Positions 9,479 to 17,261 of a DNA stretch of 64,000 nucleotides are shown here, piece by piece. Position 1 is the stretch's first letter. Each line of letters opens with the position of its first letter. Source of the stretch: Yoonia sp. R2331 (GTDB lineage Bacteria > Pseudomonadota > Alphaproteobacteria > Rhodobacterales > Rhodobacteraceae); assembly GCF_041103235.1 (NCBI RefSeq), contig NZ_JBGCUN010000002.1, forward strand, positions 248,001 to 312,000, read 5' to 3'. A program made the position numbers and the translations under genes. The notes below the pieces were generated by a model. That model saw only the letters and a list, made by a program, of their open reading frames with translations. It searched no databases and was not told the DNA's origin.

Positions 9479-10050
9479 TTCGTCACTGCAGGCGTTGTGA
9501 AAGGGCTGGATGACGGGATTGGCTGGGTCAGTGCGGGGTCGCTGCCCATTGTCAGCGTCCACCACAGCTTGCCCGCAGGCTCTTGAAACCAGGCAAACCC
9601 CATGCGCCGCGCTTGCGCATCAAGCACAACGGCACGGGTATCCGGTTGGCGCATCCATGCAGCCAAGGTCTCAAGCTCTGTCTCGTAGCTTTCGGAAATG
9701 TTCTCACCGGTTACGCGACCCCGGAATCCGACGCGCCGCGCACGGTCAAGTGGCGATGATCCGTCAGACCCAAACAGCCAAGGGCGGTTCTGGATCGACA
9801 TATCGCGTGCATGAGTTGCGGCAGCGGCATTCAGTTGGGAATCAAGCGCCACCGGCGGCACACCCGCCGCCCCGCGCAGTGTGTTAATGCTATCGAGCAT
9901 CCGAAACTGGATGTCGTCGGTGTCTTCCGGTCCAATGTTGTAGACTTGCGGCAACGGCAGCCCATCGGGACCAATCCGGTCGGATGTATTTCCCGCGCAT
10001 CCTGCAAGACCAAAGGCGCCCAGCCCCATCAACACTTCACGTCGCAACAT
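9475..10050 (-). CDS. CAP-domain lipoprotein
   Basis: A 191-residue lipoprotein with lipobox LAGC preceded by MLRREVLMGLGAFG. The mature part resembles the CAP/SCP (YkwD-like) fold: LDSINTLRGAAGVPPV, then LNAAAATHARDM, with the HARDM motif typical of bacterial CAP domains, and GENIS near the middle. Bacterial CAP proteins are extracytoplasmic and their biochemical role is mostly unknown. The ATG at 10050 is chosen over a GTG 12 nt upstream because AAAGG sits at a suitable distance only from the ATG. It sits between two L,D-transpeptidase genes. Confidence 0.8.
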   Translation of the reverse strand: MLRREVLMGLGAFGLAGCAGNTSDRIGPDGLPLPQVYNIGPEDTDDIQFRMLDSINTLRGAAGVPPVALDSQLNAAAATHARDMSIQNRPWLFGSDGSSPLDRARRVGFRGRVTGENISESYETELETLAAWMRQPDTRAVVLDAQARRMGFAWFQEPAGKLWWTLTMGSDPALTQPIPSSSPFTTPAVTN

Positions 10051-10211
10051 TGCCTGATCCACCTTTAACTTTCGCCTGTCTTAGCGTTTTGGGCGCGGCA
10101 CATCAAACACACATCGGCAATGGCCTGCCGTTCTGACATATCTTTGATTTGCGGGGCGCAGGGCAAGTGCTTAGATGACCGCAAACCGATATCCGCCGAA
10201 AGGATTGTGTG

Positions 10212-10805
10212 ATGAACGAGGACAAAAAGAGCAACTTGTCACGCCGTGGCTTCTTGGCCGCCTCTGCTGCCGTTGTGGGCAGTGGTGCAGTGGCCCAGAC
10301 CGCAGGCAGCACCGAGGTTGAGGGCGACATCAGCGGCGCTGTGCAGCGCAACATCTCAAGCTTTCGCTCGCTGGATTGGCAGCCCTATTTCAGCAGCCTG
10401 AAAGGTGGTGCGATCCTATGTGACTTGCAAAGTCGCGCGCTGCATTTCTGGTCCGAGGATCAATCAATCTACAAGCTGTATCCCACATCAGTTCCGCTGA
10501 CCGAGGATCTCACTCGCAAAGGCCGGACTGAAGTGATCCGCAAGGTGGAAGGACCCGATTGGCGCCCAACCCCGTCGATGCGCGAACGCAATCCAGAGTG
10601 GCCCGAATACATTGGCCCCGGACCAGACAATCCGCTGGGCACGCACGCGCTTTATTTGTCGTGGCAGTATTACCGCATCCACGGCACGCACGATACGCGC
10701 AAGATTGGGCGGCGGTCATCAAATGGCTGCATCGGGCTTTACAATGAACATATCGCCGAACTTTTTTCGATGACCGGTGTCGGCACGCAGGTCCTGCTGA
10801 TCTGA
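10212..10805 (+). CDS. L,D-transpeptidase (YkuD domain), Tat-exported
   Basis: A 197-residue protein with a clear twin-arginine signal (SRRGFLAASAAVVG) and a YkuD/ErfK-type catalytic motif near the C-terminus: YRIHGTHDTRKIG followed by SSNGCIGLYNEHI, supplying the catalytic His and Cys. The family makes 3-3 cross-links in peptidoglycan or attaches lipoproteins to it. The ATG at 10212 follows an AAAGGA site; a GTG three bases upstream is the alternative. It is divergent from the CAP gene and ends within a few bases of the convergent MFS gene. Confidence 0.88.
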   Translation: MNEDKKSNLSRRGFLAASAAVVGSGAVAQTAGSTEVEGDISGAVQRNISSFRSLDWQPYFSSLKGGAILCDLQSRALHFWSEDQSIYKLYPTSVPLTEDLTRKGRTEVIRKVEGPDWRPTPSMRERNPEWPEYIGPGPDNPLGTHALYLSWQYYRIHGTHDTRKIGRRSSNGCIGLYNEHIAELFSMTGVGTQVLLI

Positions 10806-10809
10806 GCCG

Positions 10810-11973
10810 TTAAGGCGACTCCACCTTTTTGGGTTCCAGCGCGCCTGACAGTGCCATGCTGATTAAGACCAGCGGCAGGCCTACACCGAAGGTCCAGCGC
10901 AGGCCGAAGTGCTCTGCGACAAAGCCCAGCAATGGCGGGCCGAGAAGAAATGCGACAAACGAAAACTGTGCCAAAGCTGCCACATTGACAGCGGCGGGGC
11001 GGTCGCTGCGCTGCGCGGCAGCTGACATGGTCAGCGGGAACATCACGCTTGTGCCCGCCCCAATCAGGCCGAACCCGATCAATCCGACCACCGGATGCCA
11101 GGCAATAAAGACCGCGACCACACCCAGCGCCATCATCGCCTGCATAGTGCGCGCAACCCGCACAGGGTTGAACCGATCGACAAAACGGTCAGCGAAATAG
11201 CGTACCACCGCCTGGGACAGCGCCGCTGCAGCAATGGCAAGGCCACCCATGAAAGGTGCGGTCGCAAAGACAGACACCATGTAGATTGCCGACCAATCAA
11301 TCGAAGCACCTTCAAGCAGCATCGCTGAGATTGAGATCCCAACCAGCACCAAAATCGCACGGCTTGGCCGCGCAAAGGTTGGCGCATCGCCATTGGTATC
11401 TGTTCCGCGTTTCGAAGCCGGCTGAAAGTCGGACAACAGAAGCCAAATCGCCCCTGTGACCAAAGGCACAACAAGTATCATGTGAAGCTGCGGCGAAATA
11501 CCTATCTGGGCCATCAGCGCACCAAAGATACCTGCGCCAAAGAACCCGATGCTCCAAAACGCATGGGCGCGGTTCATGATCCGGCGGCCAAGCTCGGCCT
11601 CTGTCCGGTCAGCCTCCACGTTGATGACAATCTCAAGCGCGCCGATGGTTAACCCAGCTGGGATCAACAAGAGGAACAGCGCAACGGGCCCCGGTGCGAA
11701 AATTGCAATCGCAAAAAGCACCGATTGTGCAGGCGTCAGCCACAACACTGTGCGTCGATGACCCAATCGTTCGACAACAGAGGCACCAAACGTCAAGGCG
11801 ATCAGCGTGCCAAGCGCCAAGCCCATCAGGGCAAGACCCAATGCACCCTCTTCAATGCCCATTTGGTCCTTTACGGCGGGTAGGCGTGGGTAGATTTGAC
11901 CAAGTCCGAAGGCATATATCGCAAACGACGCAAAAACACGTTGATGCGGGGCAAGGTGGGACGAGAGCGTCAT
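10810..11973 (-). CDS. MFS transporter
   Basis: A 387-residue member of the major facilitator superfamily with about 12 hydrophobic segments. The loop VERLGHRRTVLW between helices 2 and 3 matches the DRxGRR-type MFS motif. The ATG at 11973 (MTLSSHLAPHQRVF) is chosen because AAGGG precedes it; the open frame extends to 12117 but would run through the divergent promoter. It is transcribed away from a DeoR-type regulator gene, with a repeat-rich 82-bp spacer, so that regulator is its likely controller. The substrate is not evident. Confidence 0.85.
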   Translation of the reverse strand: MTLSSHLAPHQRVFASFAIYAFGLGQIYPRLPAVKDQMGIEEGALGLALMGLALGTLIALTFGASVVERLGHRRTVLWLTPAQSVLFAIAIFAPGPVALFLLLIPAGLTIGALEIVINVEADRTEAELGRRIMNRAHAFWSIGFFGAGIFGALMAQIGISPQLHMILVVPLVTGAIWLLLSDFQPASKRGTDTNGDAPTFARPSRAILVLVGISISAMLLEGASIDWSAIYMVSVFATAPFMGGLAIAAAALSQAVVRYFADRFVDRFNPVRVARTMQAMMALGVVAVFIAWHPVVGLIGFGLIGAGTSVMFPLTMSAAAQRSDRPAAVNVAALAQFSFVAFLLGPPLLGFVAEHFGLRWTFGVGLPLVLISMALSGALEPKKVESP

Positions 11974-12001
11974 GGGAAGACCCTTCAAATTTCGGTAGTA
12001 A

Positions 12002-12040
12002 CTTGCATAAACGTGCAGAACGTGCAAGACATCATTGCAC
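12002..12040. promoter_or_regulatory. Candidate DeoR operator cluster between MFS and deoR-type genes
   Basis: The 82-bp divergent spacer is dense in one short word. CTTGCA (12002-12007), GTGCAA (12022-12027) and TTGCAC (12035-12040) form overlapping inverted repeats: CTTGCA with TGCAAG at 12023-12028, and GTGCAA with TTGCAC across a 7-nt spacer. ACGTGCAGA (12011) and ACGTGCAAGA (12020) are a direct repeat. The layout suits a DeoR-family protein that controls both directions. The binding role is inferred from position only. Confidence 0.5.
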
Positions 12041-12055
12041 TTCGAAAGGGCCACA

Positions 12056-12799
12056 ATGCTGACTGCCCAGCGCAAACAGATCATCCAAAGCGAACTTGAC
12101 CGCGCAGGCCGCGTCATCGCGCGAGACCTTGCGCAGCGATTTGACCTGTCAGAGGATACGATCCGACGTGACTTGCGACAGATGGCATCGGCGGGCCTGT
12201 GTCAGCGGGTTTATGGCGGGGCTGTTGCGCCCTCGGCCGGTAAACTGGCGGTACGGCACGATCATCTTTCGGCAGAAAAGACCCGGTTGGCGCAGACGGC
12301 GGTGACCCTATTGCAGCCGGGGCAAACGGTGATGATCGACGCTGGCAGCACCAACACCGCGATTGCGCGCGCTCTCCCAACAGACATGAATCTGACCATT
12401 GCTACCAACGCGCCAGATATTGCACATTTGCTGACCGGGCGCAGCGATCTGCGGCTTATCATGTTGGGTGGGAACTATCACCCCGGCCTAGGCGCTTGCC
12501 TTGGCCGCGAGACCCGCGCCGCGATCACAAATCTGCAGGCCCATTGGCTGTTTCTGGGTACTTGCGGGCTGGATGCCGATGCTGGCGTCACGGCGTTTGA
12601 CGCAGGCGAGGCGGAAGTCAAAGCCACCATGGCAGCCTTCAGCGATCAGGTCGCGATTGCCGTCACTGGGGAAAAGCTGGGAACTGCCGCGCACTTTCCG
12701 GTTTTACCGACCGAAAAGGTCCACAGCCTGATTGCAGAGGACCGATCGGCCCTAACCCCTTATCGTAAAAAGGGTTTGTCAGTGGTGACACCCGGTTAG
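12056..12799 (+). CDS. DeoR/GlpR family transcriptional regulator
   Basis: A 247-residue regulator. The N-terminal helix-turn-helix (RDLAQRFDLSEDTIRRDLRQM) is the DeoR type. It is followed by the C-terminal sugar-isomerase-like effector domain with IDAGSTNTAIA, TIATNAPDIA and the GEAEVKATM segment that usually senses a phosphorylated sugar. The ATG at 12056 is chosen because GAAAGGG precedes it. It is divergent from the MFS gene and probably represses both. The stop overlaps the hemH stop on the other strand by 4 nt. Confidence 0.88.
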   Translation: MLTAQRKQIIQSELDRAGRVIARDLAQRFDLSEDTIRRDLRQMASAGLCQRVYGGAVAPSAGKLAVRHDHLSAEKTRLAQTAVTLLQPGQTVMIDAGSTNTAIARALPTDMNLTIATNAPDIAHLLTGRSDLRLIMLGGNYHPGLGACLGRETRAAITNLQAHWLFLGTCGLDADAGVTAFDAGEAEVKATMAAFSDQVAIAVTGEKLGTAAHFPVLPTEKVHSLIAEDRSALTPYRKKGLSVVTPG

Positions 12800-13872
12800 C
12801 TGGGCATCCAGCCTGCCAAATTGCGGTCAATTACACCGCAAAGCGCGTCGATATGCGCAGCGTCGTCGTTGAGGCAGGGAATGTAGGTAAACTGCTCACC
12901 GCCTGCCTCTTCGAAGCTTTCCTTGATCTCTTCGTTGATCTCTTCCAGCGTTTCGATGCAATCGGCAGAAAAGGCCGGGGCGCAGACGGCGATGTTTTTG
13001 ACGCCCTCCTCCTCCGCCAGACGCGCAACCTCTTGAACGGTATAGGGTTTCAGCCATTCCTCTGGCCCGAAACGGCTTTGGAACGTGGTCACGATCTGGG
13101 TGTCGTCCCAGCCCAACCGTTCCTTCAAAAGCCGCGTCGTTTTCTGACATTGGCAATGATAGGGATCACCTTCGCGCAGGTAGCGTTCCGGCACCCCGTG
13201 ATAAGAGCAGATCAGCTTTTCCGGTTTGGTTTCAGCAGCTTGATAGGCTCGTTCGATGGATTGGGCGAGCGCGTCGATATAAGCCGGATCAGCATAGTAA
13301 GGTTCGACCGTGCGGGTAATCGGTTGCCACTTTTCTTCCATCAAGGCGCGAAAGAACTGGTCGTTTGCGGTGGCTGACGTCGCCCCGGCGTAGTGCGGAT
13401 AGAGCGGGAAAAACAGGATCTTCTGGCAGCCCGCTTCGACCATTTCGCGGACCTTCGATTTGGTCGATGGGTTACCGTAGCGCATGCAAAAATCGACCCG
13501 CACATCATCACCATATCGCGCGGTCATCTGTTCCTTGATAGCGGCAGTCTGGGCCTTGGTGATGGTCAAAAGCGGGCTTTCATCAGCCTCTTCGTTCCAG
13601 ATGGATTTGTAGGCAGCACCCGAGGAAAAAGGCCGTTTTGTCAGGATGATAAGCTGCAACAGCGGCTGCCAAAGCCAGGCGGAATAATCAACGACGCGCT
13701 TGTCTGACAGAAATTCATTCAGGTAGCGACGCATCGACCAATAGTCGGTTCCATCAGGCGTCCCAAGGTTCGCCAAAAGGATGCCGATCCGCGCGGGTTT
13801 GATCGCCGGATGATCCGCCGGGGCATGCATCGGACACGTCGCAGGACGCTCTTGAGTGGTGTCGTCGAACAT
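12796..13872 (-). CDS. hemH: Ferrochelatase
   Basis: A 358-residue ferrochelatase, the last enzyme of protoheme synthesis, inserting Fe2+ into protoporphyrin IX. LLANLGTPD, YLNEFLSDKRVVD, FFPLYPHYAGAT and SYHGVPERY are family signatures; the last holds the catalytic-site histidine. Three in-frame ATGs lie close together at 13890, 13878 and 13872; the last is preferred because GGAG lies 7 nt before it. It lies just downstream of the methyltransferase gene on the same strand (gap about 58 nt) and may share its transcript. Confidence 0.92.
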   Translation of the reverse strand: MFDDTTQERPATCPMHAPADHPAIKPARIGILLANLGTPDGTDYWSMRRYLNEFLSDKRVVDYSAWLWQPLLQLIILTKRPFSSGAAYKSIWNEEADESPLLTITKAQTAAIKEQMTARYGDDVRVDFCMRYGNPSTKSKVREMVEAGCQKILFFPLYPHYAGATSATANDQFFRALMEEKWQPITRTVEPYYADPAYIDALAQSIERAYQAAETKPEKLICSYHGVPERYLREGDPYHCQCQKTTRLLKERLGWDDTQIVTTFQSRFGPEEWLKPYTVQEVARLAEEEGVKNIAVCAPAFSADCIETLEEINEEIKESFEEAGGEQFTYIPCLNDDAAHIDALCGVIDRNLAGWMPS

Positions 13873-13930
13873 CGTCATGCTCCGTTCCATATCCCGCCCA
13901 AGTCGCGGTTCCTAGTGTTTACGATACGCA

Positions 13931-14761
13931 TCATGATTTGGATGTGTTTGGGTCGTGTTCCGGCACACCCAAGGCATCGGCGAGCCGCGCCTTCGCACTT
14001 CCGGGGCGCAGCGGTTTGGGCTGGCTTTCGGCAGGGGCCCAGCCGGTCAGGTTTACGACATCGAAGGTGGCCAAATAGCGTGCACAATCCATGCACATTG
14101 TATGCACATAGAAGTCTTGCAATTTGTTAACCAGTTCACGGCGGGTGAAGGATCTTAACCGATCTGACAGGGCATTCGTTTCACCCATGGCGCGCAGATC
14201 GCGCATCAGATGCAGCGGAGATTCGTATTCCACCGGAACAGTCACAGAATCTGCAACCGGTAGCGCAAAGCCCGCCCGCTGCAGCAAACCGCCTAGATCG
14301 CGGATCTCTGCCATTGGCGCGATGCGCGGGGACAATCCGCCGGTTACGGCCACCTCTGCCTGGGCCAAAGCGGTCCGAAGCTCTGTCAGGGTTTCACCGC
14401 CAAAGAGGGTGCCAATGAACAAACCATCGGGGCGTAGCGCGCGGCGGCACTGGACCAGTTGGCCGACCAGATCATTGGCCCAATGCAGCGTTAGCGCATG
14501 GATCACGAGGTCAAACCGCGCCTGTTCAAGGTTCAGCACGTCATCGTCCGCAATAATCCGCGCATCTGGAAACCGCGATATCCAAACCTGCGGCCAAGGC
14601 GTGACAATCGCGATGTCGGTAAAGGTTCTGTTAACCTCTTGTAGTCTTTCATTAACCTCGTCTGCCACCCATTCGTGCAGGAACAACGCCGGGTTTTTGG
14701 CGGCGCGTTTGCGGTGTGCCAAAAGGGCGGCGCGGTCGGTCAAGGGAGGCGGGGCGGACAT
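13931..14761 (-). CDS. SAM-dependent methyltransferase, BioC/NDUFAF5-like
   Basis: A 276-residue class I methyltransferase of the type found in alphaproteobacteria next to comF and grxC, related to BioC and to the mitochondrial complex I assembly factor NDUFAF5. Recognisable parts are the N-terminal LFLHEWVADEVNERL, the SAM region around DARIIADDD, LTLHWANDLVGQL, and the C-terminal LTGWAPAESQPKPLRPGSA. The segment YVHTMCMDCARYLATF is unusual and is encoded by an 11-bp-phased DNA repeat (14080-14108). The start MSAPPPL is preferred over an ATG three codons upstream. It is divergent from comF. Confidence 0.8.
   Translation of the reverse strand: MSAPPPLTDRAALLAHRKRAAKNPALFLHEWVADEVNERLQEVNRTFTDIAIVTPWPQVWISRFPDARIIADDDVLNLEQARFDLVIHALTLHWANDLVGQLVQCRRALRPDGLFIGTLFGGETLTELRTALAQAEVAVTGGLSPRIAPMAEIRDLGGLLQRAGFALPVADSVTVPVEYESPLHLMRDLRAMGETNALSDRLRSFTRRELVNKLQDFYVHTMCMDCARYLATFDVVNLTGWAPAESQPKPLRPGSAKARLADALGVPEHDPNTSKS
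14080..14108. repeat. 11-bp-phased TGCACA array inside a coding sequence
   Basis: Three copies of the word TGCACA occur at exactly 11-bp spacing: GTGCACA at 14080, ATGCACA at 14091 and ATGCACA at 14102, with variable 4-nt fillers. The array lies inside the methyltransferase gene and encodes its HTMCMDCA segment. The same word with the same spacing occurs at 43861-43898. Confidence 0.7.
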
Positions 14762-14783
14762 GCACCCCATTTAGGAGGGTTCG

Positions 14784-15506
14784 ATGGCAATGCAAAGTCT
14801 GATCCGCGCAATCTACCCGCCGCAATGCGTCGGGTGCGAGGCCGCAGTCGAGTCCGAACATGGGTTGTGTGCGGATTGCTGGAAAGAGACGCGGTTCATT
14901 CAAGGGACCGTTTGCGACAGTTGTGGGGTACCGCTGCTTGGGGACGACACGAGCGAAGGTGTGCAGTGCGATGATTGCATGACCATAGCGCGACCTTGGG
15001 TCAAAGGCCGGTCGGCACTGCTGTATCGCGACAAGGGGCGGCGGTTGGTCCTGGCGTTGAAACATGGTGACCGGACCGATCTTGCGATTCCGGCGGCCCG
15101 CTGGATGGTTCGCTGTGCGGGCGACATTCTGGAAGGTGATCCGGTTTTAGTGCCTGTGCCGCTGCATTGGTCGCGGTTGCTTCGTCGGCGCTATAATCAG
15201 GCGGCGTTGCTGTCGCAACAGATCGGCAAGATCGCCGGTGTTACACATTGCGCCGATGCGTTGATGCGCCCGGTGAAAACCAAGTCGTTGGACGGGCACA
15301 GCAGGGATGCGCGGTTTGCCGCGCTAGAGAATGCAATCACGGATAACCCGCGCCGCGCCGTTTTGATGAAAGGGCGAAAGGTCGTTGTGGTTGATGATGT
15401 GATGACATCGGGCGCGACCTTGGCCGCCGCGGCAGAGGCGGCATTGCGCGCTGGCGCAGGGCAGGTCTGCGTTCTCACACTGGCGCGGGTGACCAAGGAT
15501 GCCTAA
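14784..15506 (+). CDS. ComF family protein (phosphoribosyltransferase-like)
   Basis: A 240-residue ComF-type protein. The N-terminal part has a four-cysteine zinc motif (CVGC and CADC, then CDSC and CDDC). The C-terminal part is a type I phosphoribosyltransferase domain with VVVVDDVMTSGATL, the PRPP-binding loop. In naturally competent bacteria ComF helps in DNA uptake; in others its role is unclear, and no other competence gene is in the window. A strong AGGAGGG site lies at 14772-14778. It is followed by grxC after 35 nt. Confidence 0.88.
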   Translation: MAMQSLIRAIYPPQCVGCEAAVESEHGLCADCWKETRFIQGTVCDSCGVPLLGDDTSEGVQCDDCMTIARPWVKGRSALLYRDKGRRLVLALKHGDRTDLAIPAARWMVRCAGDILEGDPVLVPVPLHWSRLLRRRYNQAALLSQQIGKIAGVTHCADALMRPVKTKSLDGHSRDARFAALENAITDNPRRAVLMKGRKVVVVDDVMTSGATLAAAAEAALRAGAGQVCVLTLARVTKDA

Positions 15507-15541
15507 TTAGGGATCAACCGAAGTTGCCCGAGGATGCAGAT

Positions 15542-15799
15542 ATGCAGACCGTTGAAATTTATACCTCGCCCACCTGTGGCTATTGCCACATGGCCAAACG
15601 CCTTTTGACTGCAAAAGGCGTGTCGTTTCAGGAAATTGATGTTGTCCGTGATCCTGCCAAGCGGGCCGAAATGATGCAGCGCGCCAACGGCGGCCGCACT
15701 GTGCCGCAAATCTTTGTCGGTGCCACCCATGTGGGCGGCTACGACGACATGGCGGCGCTGGATCGTGCTGGCAAGCTGGACCCGCTTTTGGCGGCGTGA
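15542..15799 (+). CDS. grxC: Glutaredoxin 3
   Basis: An 85-residue dithiol glutaredoxin with active site TCGYCHMAK near the N-terminus and the glutathione-binding TVPQIF and GGYDDM segments, all typical of GrxC. It reduces disulfides and mixed glutathione disulfides in the cytoplasm. The ATG at 15542 follows GAGG; a TTG 18 nt upstream is the alternative. The stop overlaps the GTG start of the nitrilase-family gene, so the two are probably translationally coupled. Confidence 0.93.
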   Translation: MQTVEIYTSPTCGYCHMAKRLLTAKGVSFQEIDVVRDPAKRAEMMQRANGGRTVPQIFVGATHVGGYDDMAALDRAGKLDPLLAA

Positions 15800-16638
15800 G
15801 GGTCGGACTGATCCAATTGTCGGTCGGTGATAACCCGGCCGACAACCTGACCACGACGCTGTCGCTGGTGAAGCAGGCAGCGGACCGCGGTGCGACGCTG
15901 ATTTGCACGCCCGAGGTCACCAATGGCGTATCCTCCAGCCGCGCTTTGCAAGAGGCGGTATTAGCCCGCGAGGTGGACGACATAACCTTGGCGGGGTTGC
16001 GTGATACGGCCCGAACTCTGGGCGTTTGGATTGCCGTCGGATCGCTGGCATTGAAGACCGGAGATGCCGATGGGCGGTTTGCGAACCGGTCCATTGTGAT
16101 CTCTGACCAAGGTGAGATTGTGGATCGCTATGACAAGATCCACATGTTTGACGTGCAGGTGTCCGAGACCGAGCAATTTCGGGAATCGGCAGGCTATAGG
16201 CCCGGATCGCGCGCTGTTGTTGCGAAAACCCCGCTGGCCACACTGGGCCTGACGGTGTGTTATGATCTGCGGTTCGCACAGCTTTACCGCGTGTTGGCGC
16301 AGGCTGGGGCAGAGGTGCTGCTGGTGCCGTCGGCATTTCTGCCAACCACCGGGGCCGCGCATTGGGAACCGTTGCTGCGGGCGCGGGCGATAGAAACCGG
16401 ATGTTTTGTCGTCGCAGCGGCGCAGACGGGCACACATGCGATGACGGATCAGGGCAATGCGGGCCAGCCTCGCCAGACCTACGGGCATAGTATGGTGATT
16501 TCACCCTGGGGCAAGGTTTTGGCTGACGCGGGCGCGGCGGTAGGTGTGACGGTGGTTGATTTGGACCTTGCGGAAGTGGCACAAGCACGCAGCCGCCTTC
16601 CGTCGCTGTCGCATGACCGCCCGTTCACAGGACCCTGA
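15796..16638 (+). CDS. Carbon-nitrogen hydrolase (Nit-type, deaminated glutathione amidase-like)
   Basis: A 280-residue nitrilase-superfamily amidase. The catalytic triad is visible: Glu in ICTPEVTNG, Lys in RYDKIHMFDV, and Cys in LTVCYDLRF. The DKIHMFDVQV region and the location after a glutaredoxin gene fit the Nit1/Nit2 branch, which repairs deaminated glutathione or related omega-amides; that assignment is inference. The start is a GTG overlapping grxC (GTGA), and the stop TGATG overlaps the marR start by one base. Confidence 0.85.
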   Translation: MRVGLIQLSVGDNPADNLTTTLSLVKQAADRGATLICTPEVTNGVSSSRALQEAVLAREVDDITLAGLRDTARTLGVWIAVGSLALKTGDADGRFANRSIVISDQGEIVDRYDKIHMFDVQVSETEQFRESAGYRPGSRAVVAKTPLATLGLTVCYDLRFAQLYRVLAQAGAEVLLVPSAFLPTTGAAHWEPLLRARAIETGCFVVAAAQTGTHAMTDQGNAGQPRQTYGHSMVISPWGKVLADAGAAVGVTVVDLDLAEVAQARSRLPSLSHDRPFTGP

Positions 16639-17075
16639 TGCCGGATTCGAACCAAAACCTTGCAGTTTCGCTGTTTTCAGAACTGTTGGCTGTGGATCAG
16701 CTAGCGCGGATAAGCGTGGCACGGGTTTTGCCCAAAGGGATGGAATTGTCGCATTTCATGGTGCTGAACCATTTGGCGCACAGCACGAACGAGAAATCGC
16801 CCGCGCAGCTTGCGCGGTCGTTTCACCTGACCCGTGGGGCGATGACGAATACATTGGCCAAGCTGGAGTGGGCGGGTTGGGTACATGTGCGGCCCGATTG
16901 GGATGATGCGCGGCGCAAGATGGTGTCAATCAGCCCTGCCGGGCTTTCCGCCCGCGATGCAGCTTTGGCGGCGATTGCGCCGATCATTTCCGATGTCGTC
17001 CACACCGTGGGCGAGGACCGCGTGAAGACGACTTTGCCCGTATTGCGGGCGCTGCGGTCAAAACTGTCCGAATAA
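16638..17075 (+). CDS. MarR family transcriptional regulator
   Basis: A 145-residue winged-helix regulator. The DNA-binding region PAQLARSFHLTRGAMTNTLA followed by a wing (RPDWDDARRKMVSISPAG) matches the MarR fold with its conserved D-x-R-x-x wing. Its ATG overlaps the nitrilase stop by one base, so it closes a grxC-nit-marR operon. A hairpin followed by a short T-rich stretch lies directly after its stop. The effector and targets are unknown. Confidence 0.85.
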   Translation: MPDSNQNLAVSLFSELLAVDQLARISVARVLPKGMELSHFMVLNHLAHSTNEKSPAQLARSFHLTRGAMTNTLAKLEWAGWVHVRPDWDDARRKMVSISPAGLSARDAALAAIAPIISDVVHTVGEDRVKTTLPVLRALRSKLSE

Positions 17076-17076
17076 G

Positions 17077-17099
17077 GGCGCAGATGCTGCGCCGGTTTT
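17077..17099 (+). terminator. Hairpin terminator after the grxC-nit-marR operon
   Basis: A perfect 7-bp stem, GGCGCAG (17077-17083) with CTGCGCC (17087-17093) around a 3-nt ATG loop, begins one base after the marR stop and is followed by GGTTTT. The T tract is short, so it is a moderate intrinsic terminator at best. Confidence 0.6.
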
Positions 17100-17182
17100 C
17101 ATTTAGCAGCACGCGGTTTTAGATTTCAGATCAGGATGCAAGAGCCGTTGAGGTCTTTTTGACCTATTCGTTTGCTCCGCAT

Positions 17183-17202
17183 GGTCGCTTTATACAGCGA
17201 CC
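17183..17202. promoter_or_regulatory. Palindrome upstream of uxaC
   Basis: GGTCGCT (17183-17189) and AGCGACC (17196-17202) form a perfect 7-bp inverted repeat around TTATAC, 60 bp before the uxaC start. A smaller AGGTC/GACCT dyad lies about 30 bp upstream. The position suits an operator for the uxaC operon. It does not match the motif near the two GntR genes, so a different regulator is implied. Confidence 0.4.
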
Positions 17203-17261
17203 GCTTTGACCTCTTCCCGCGCGCCACCTATCAGGGCTTCACCTCATTGAATGGGAAGACT

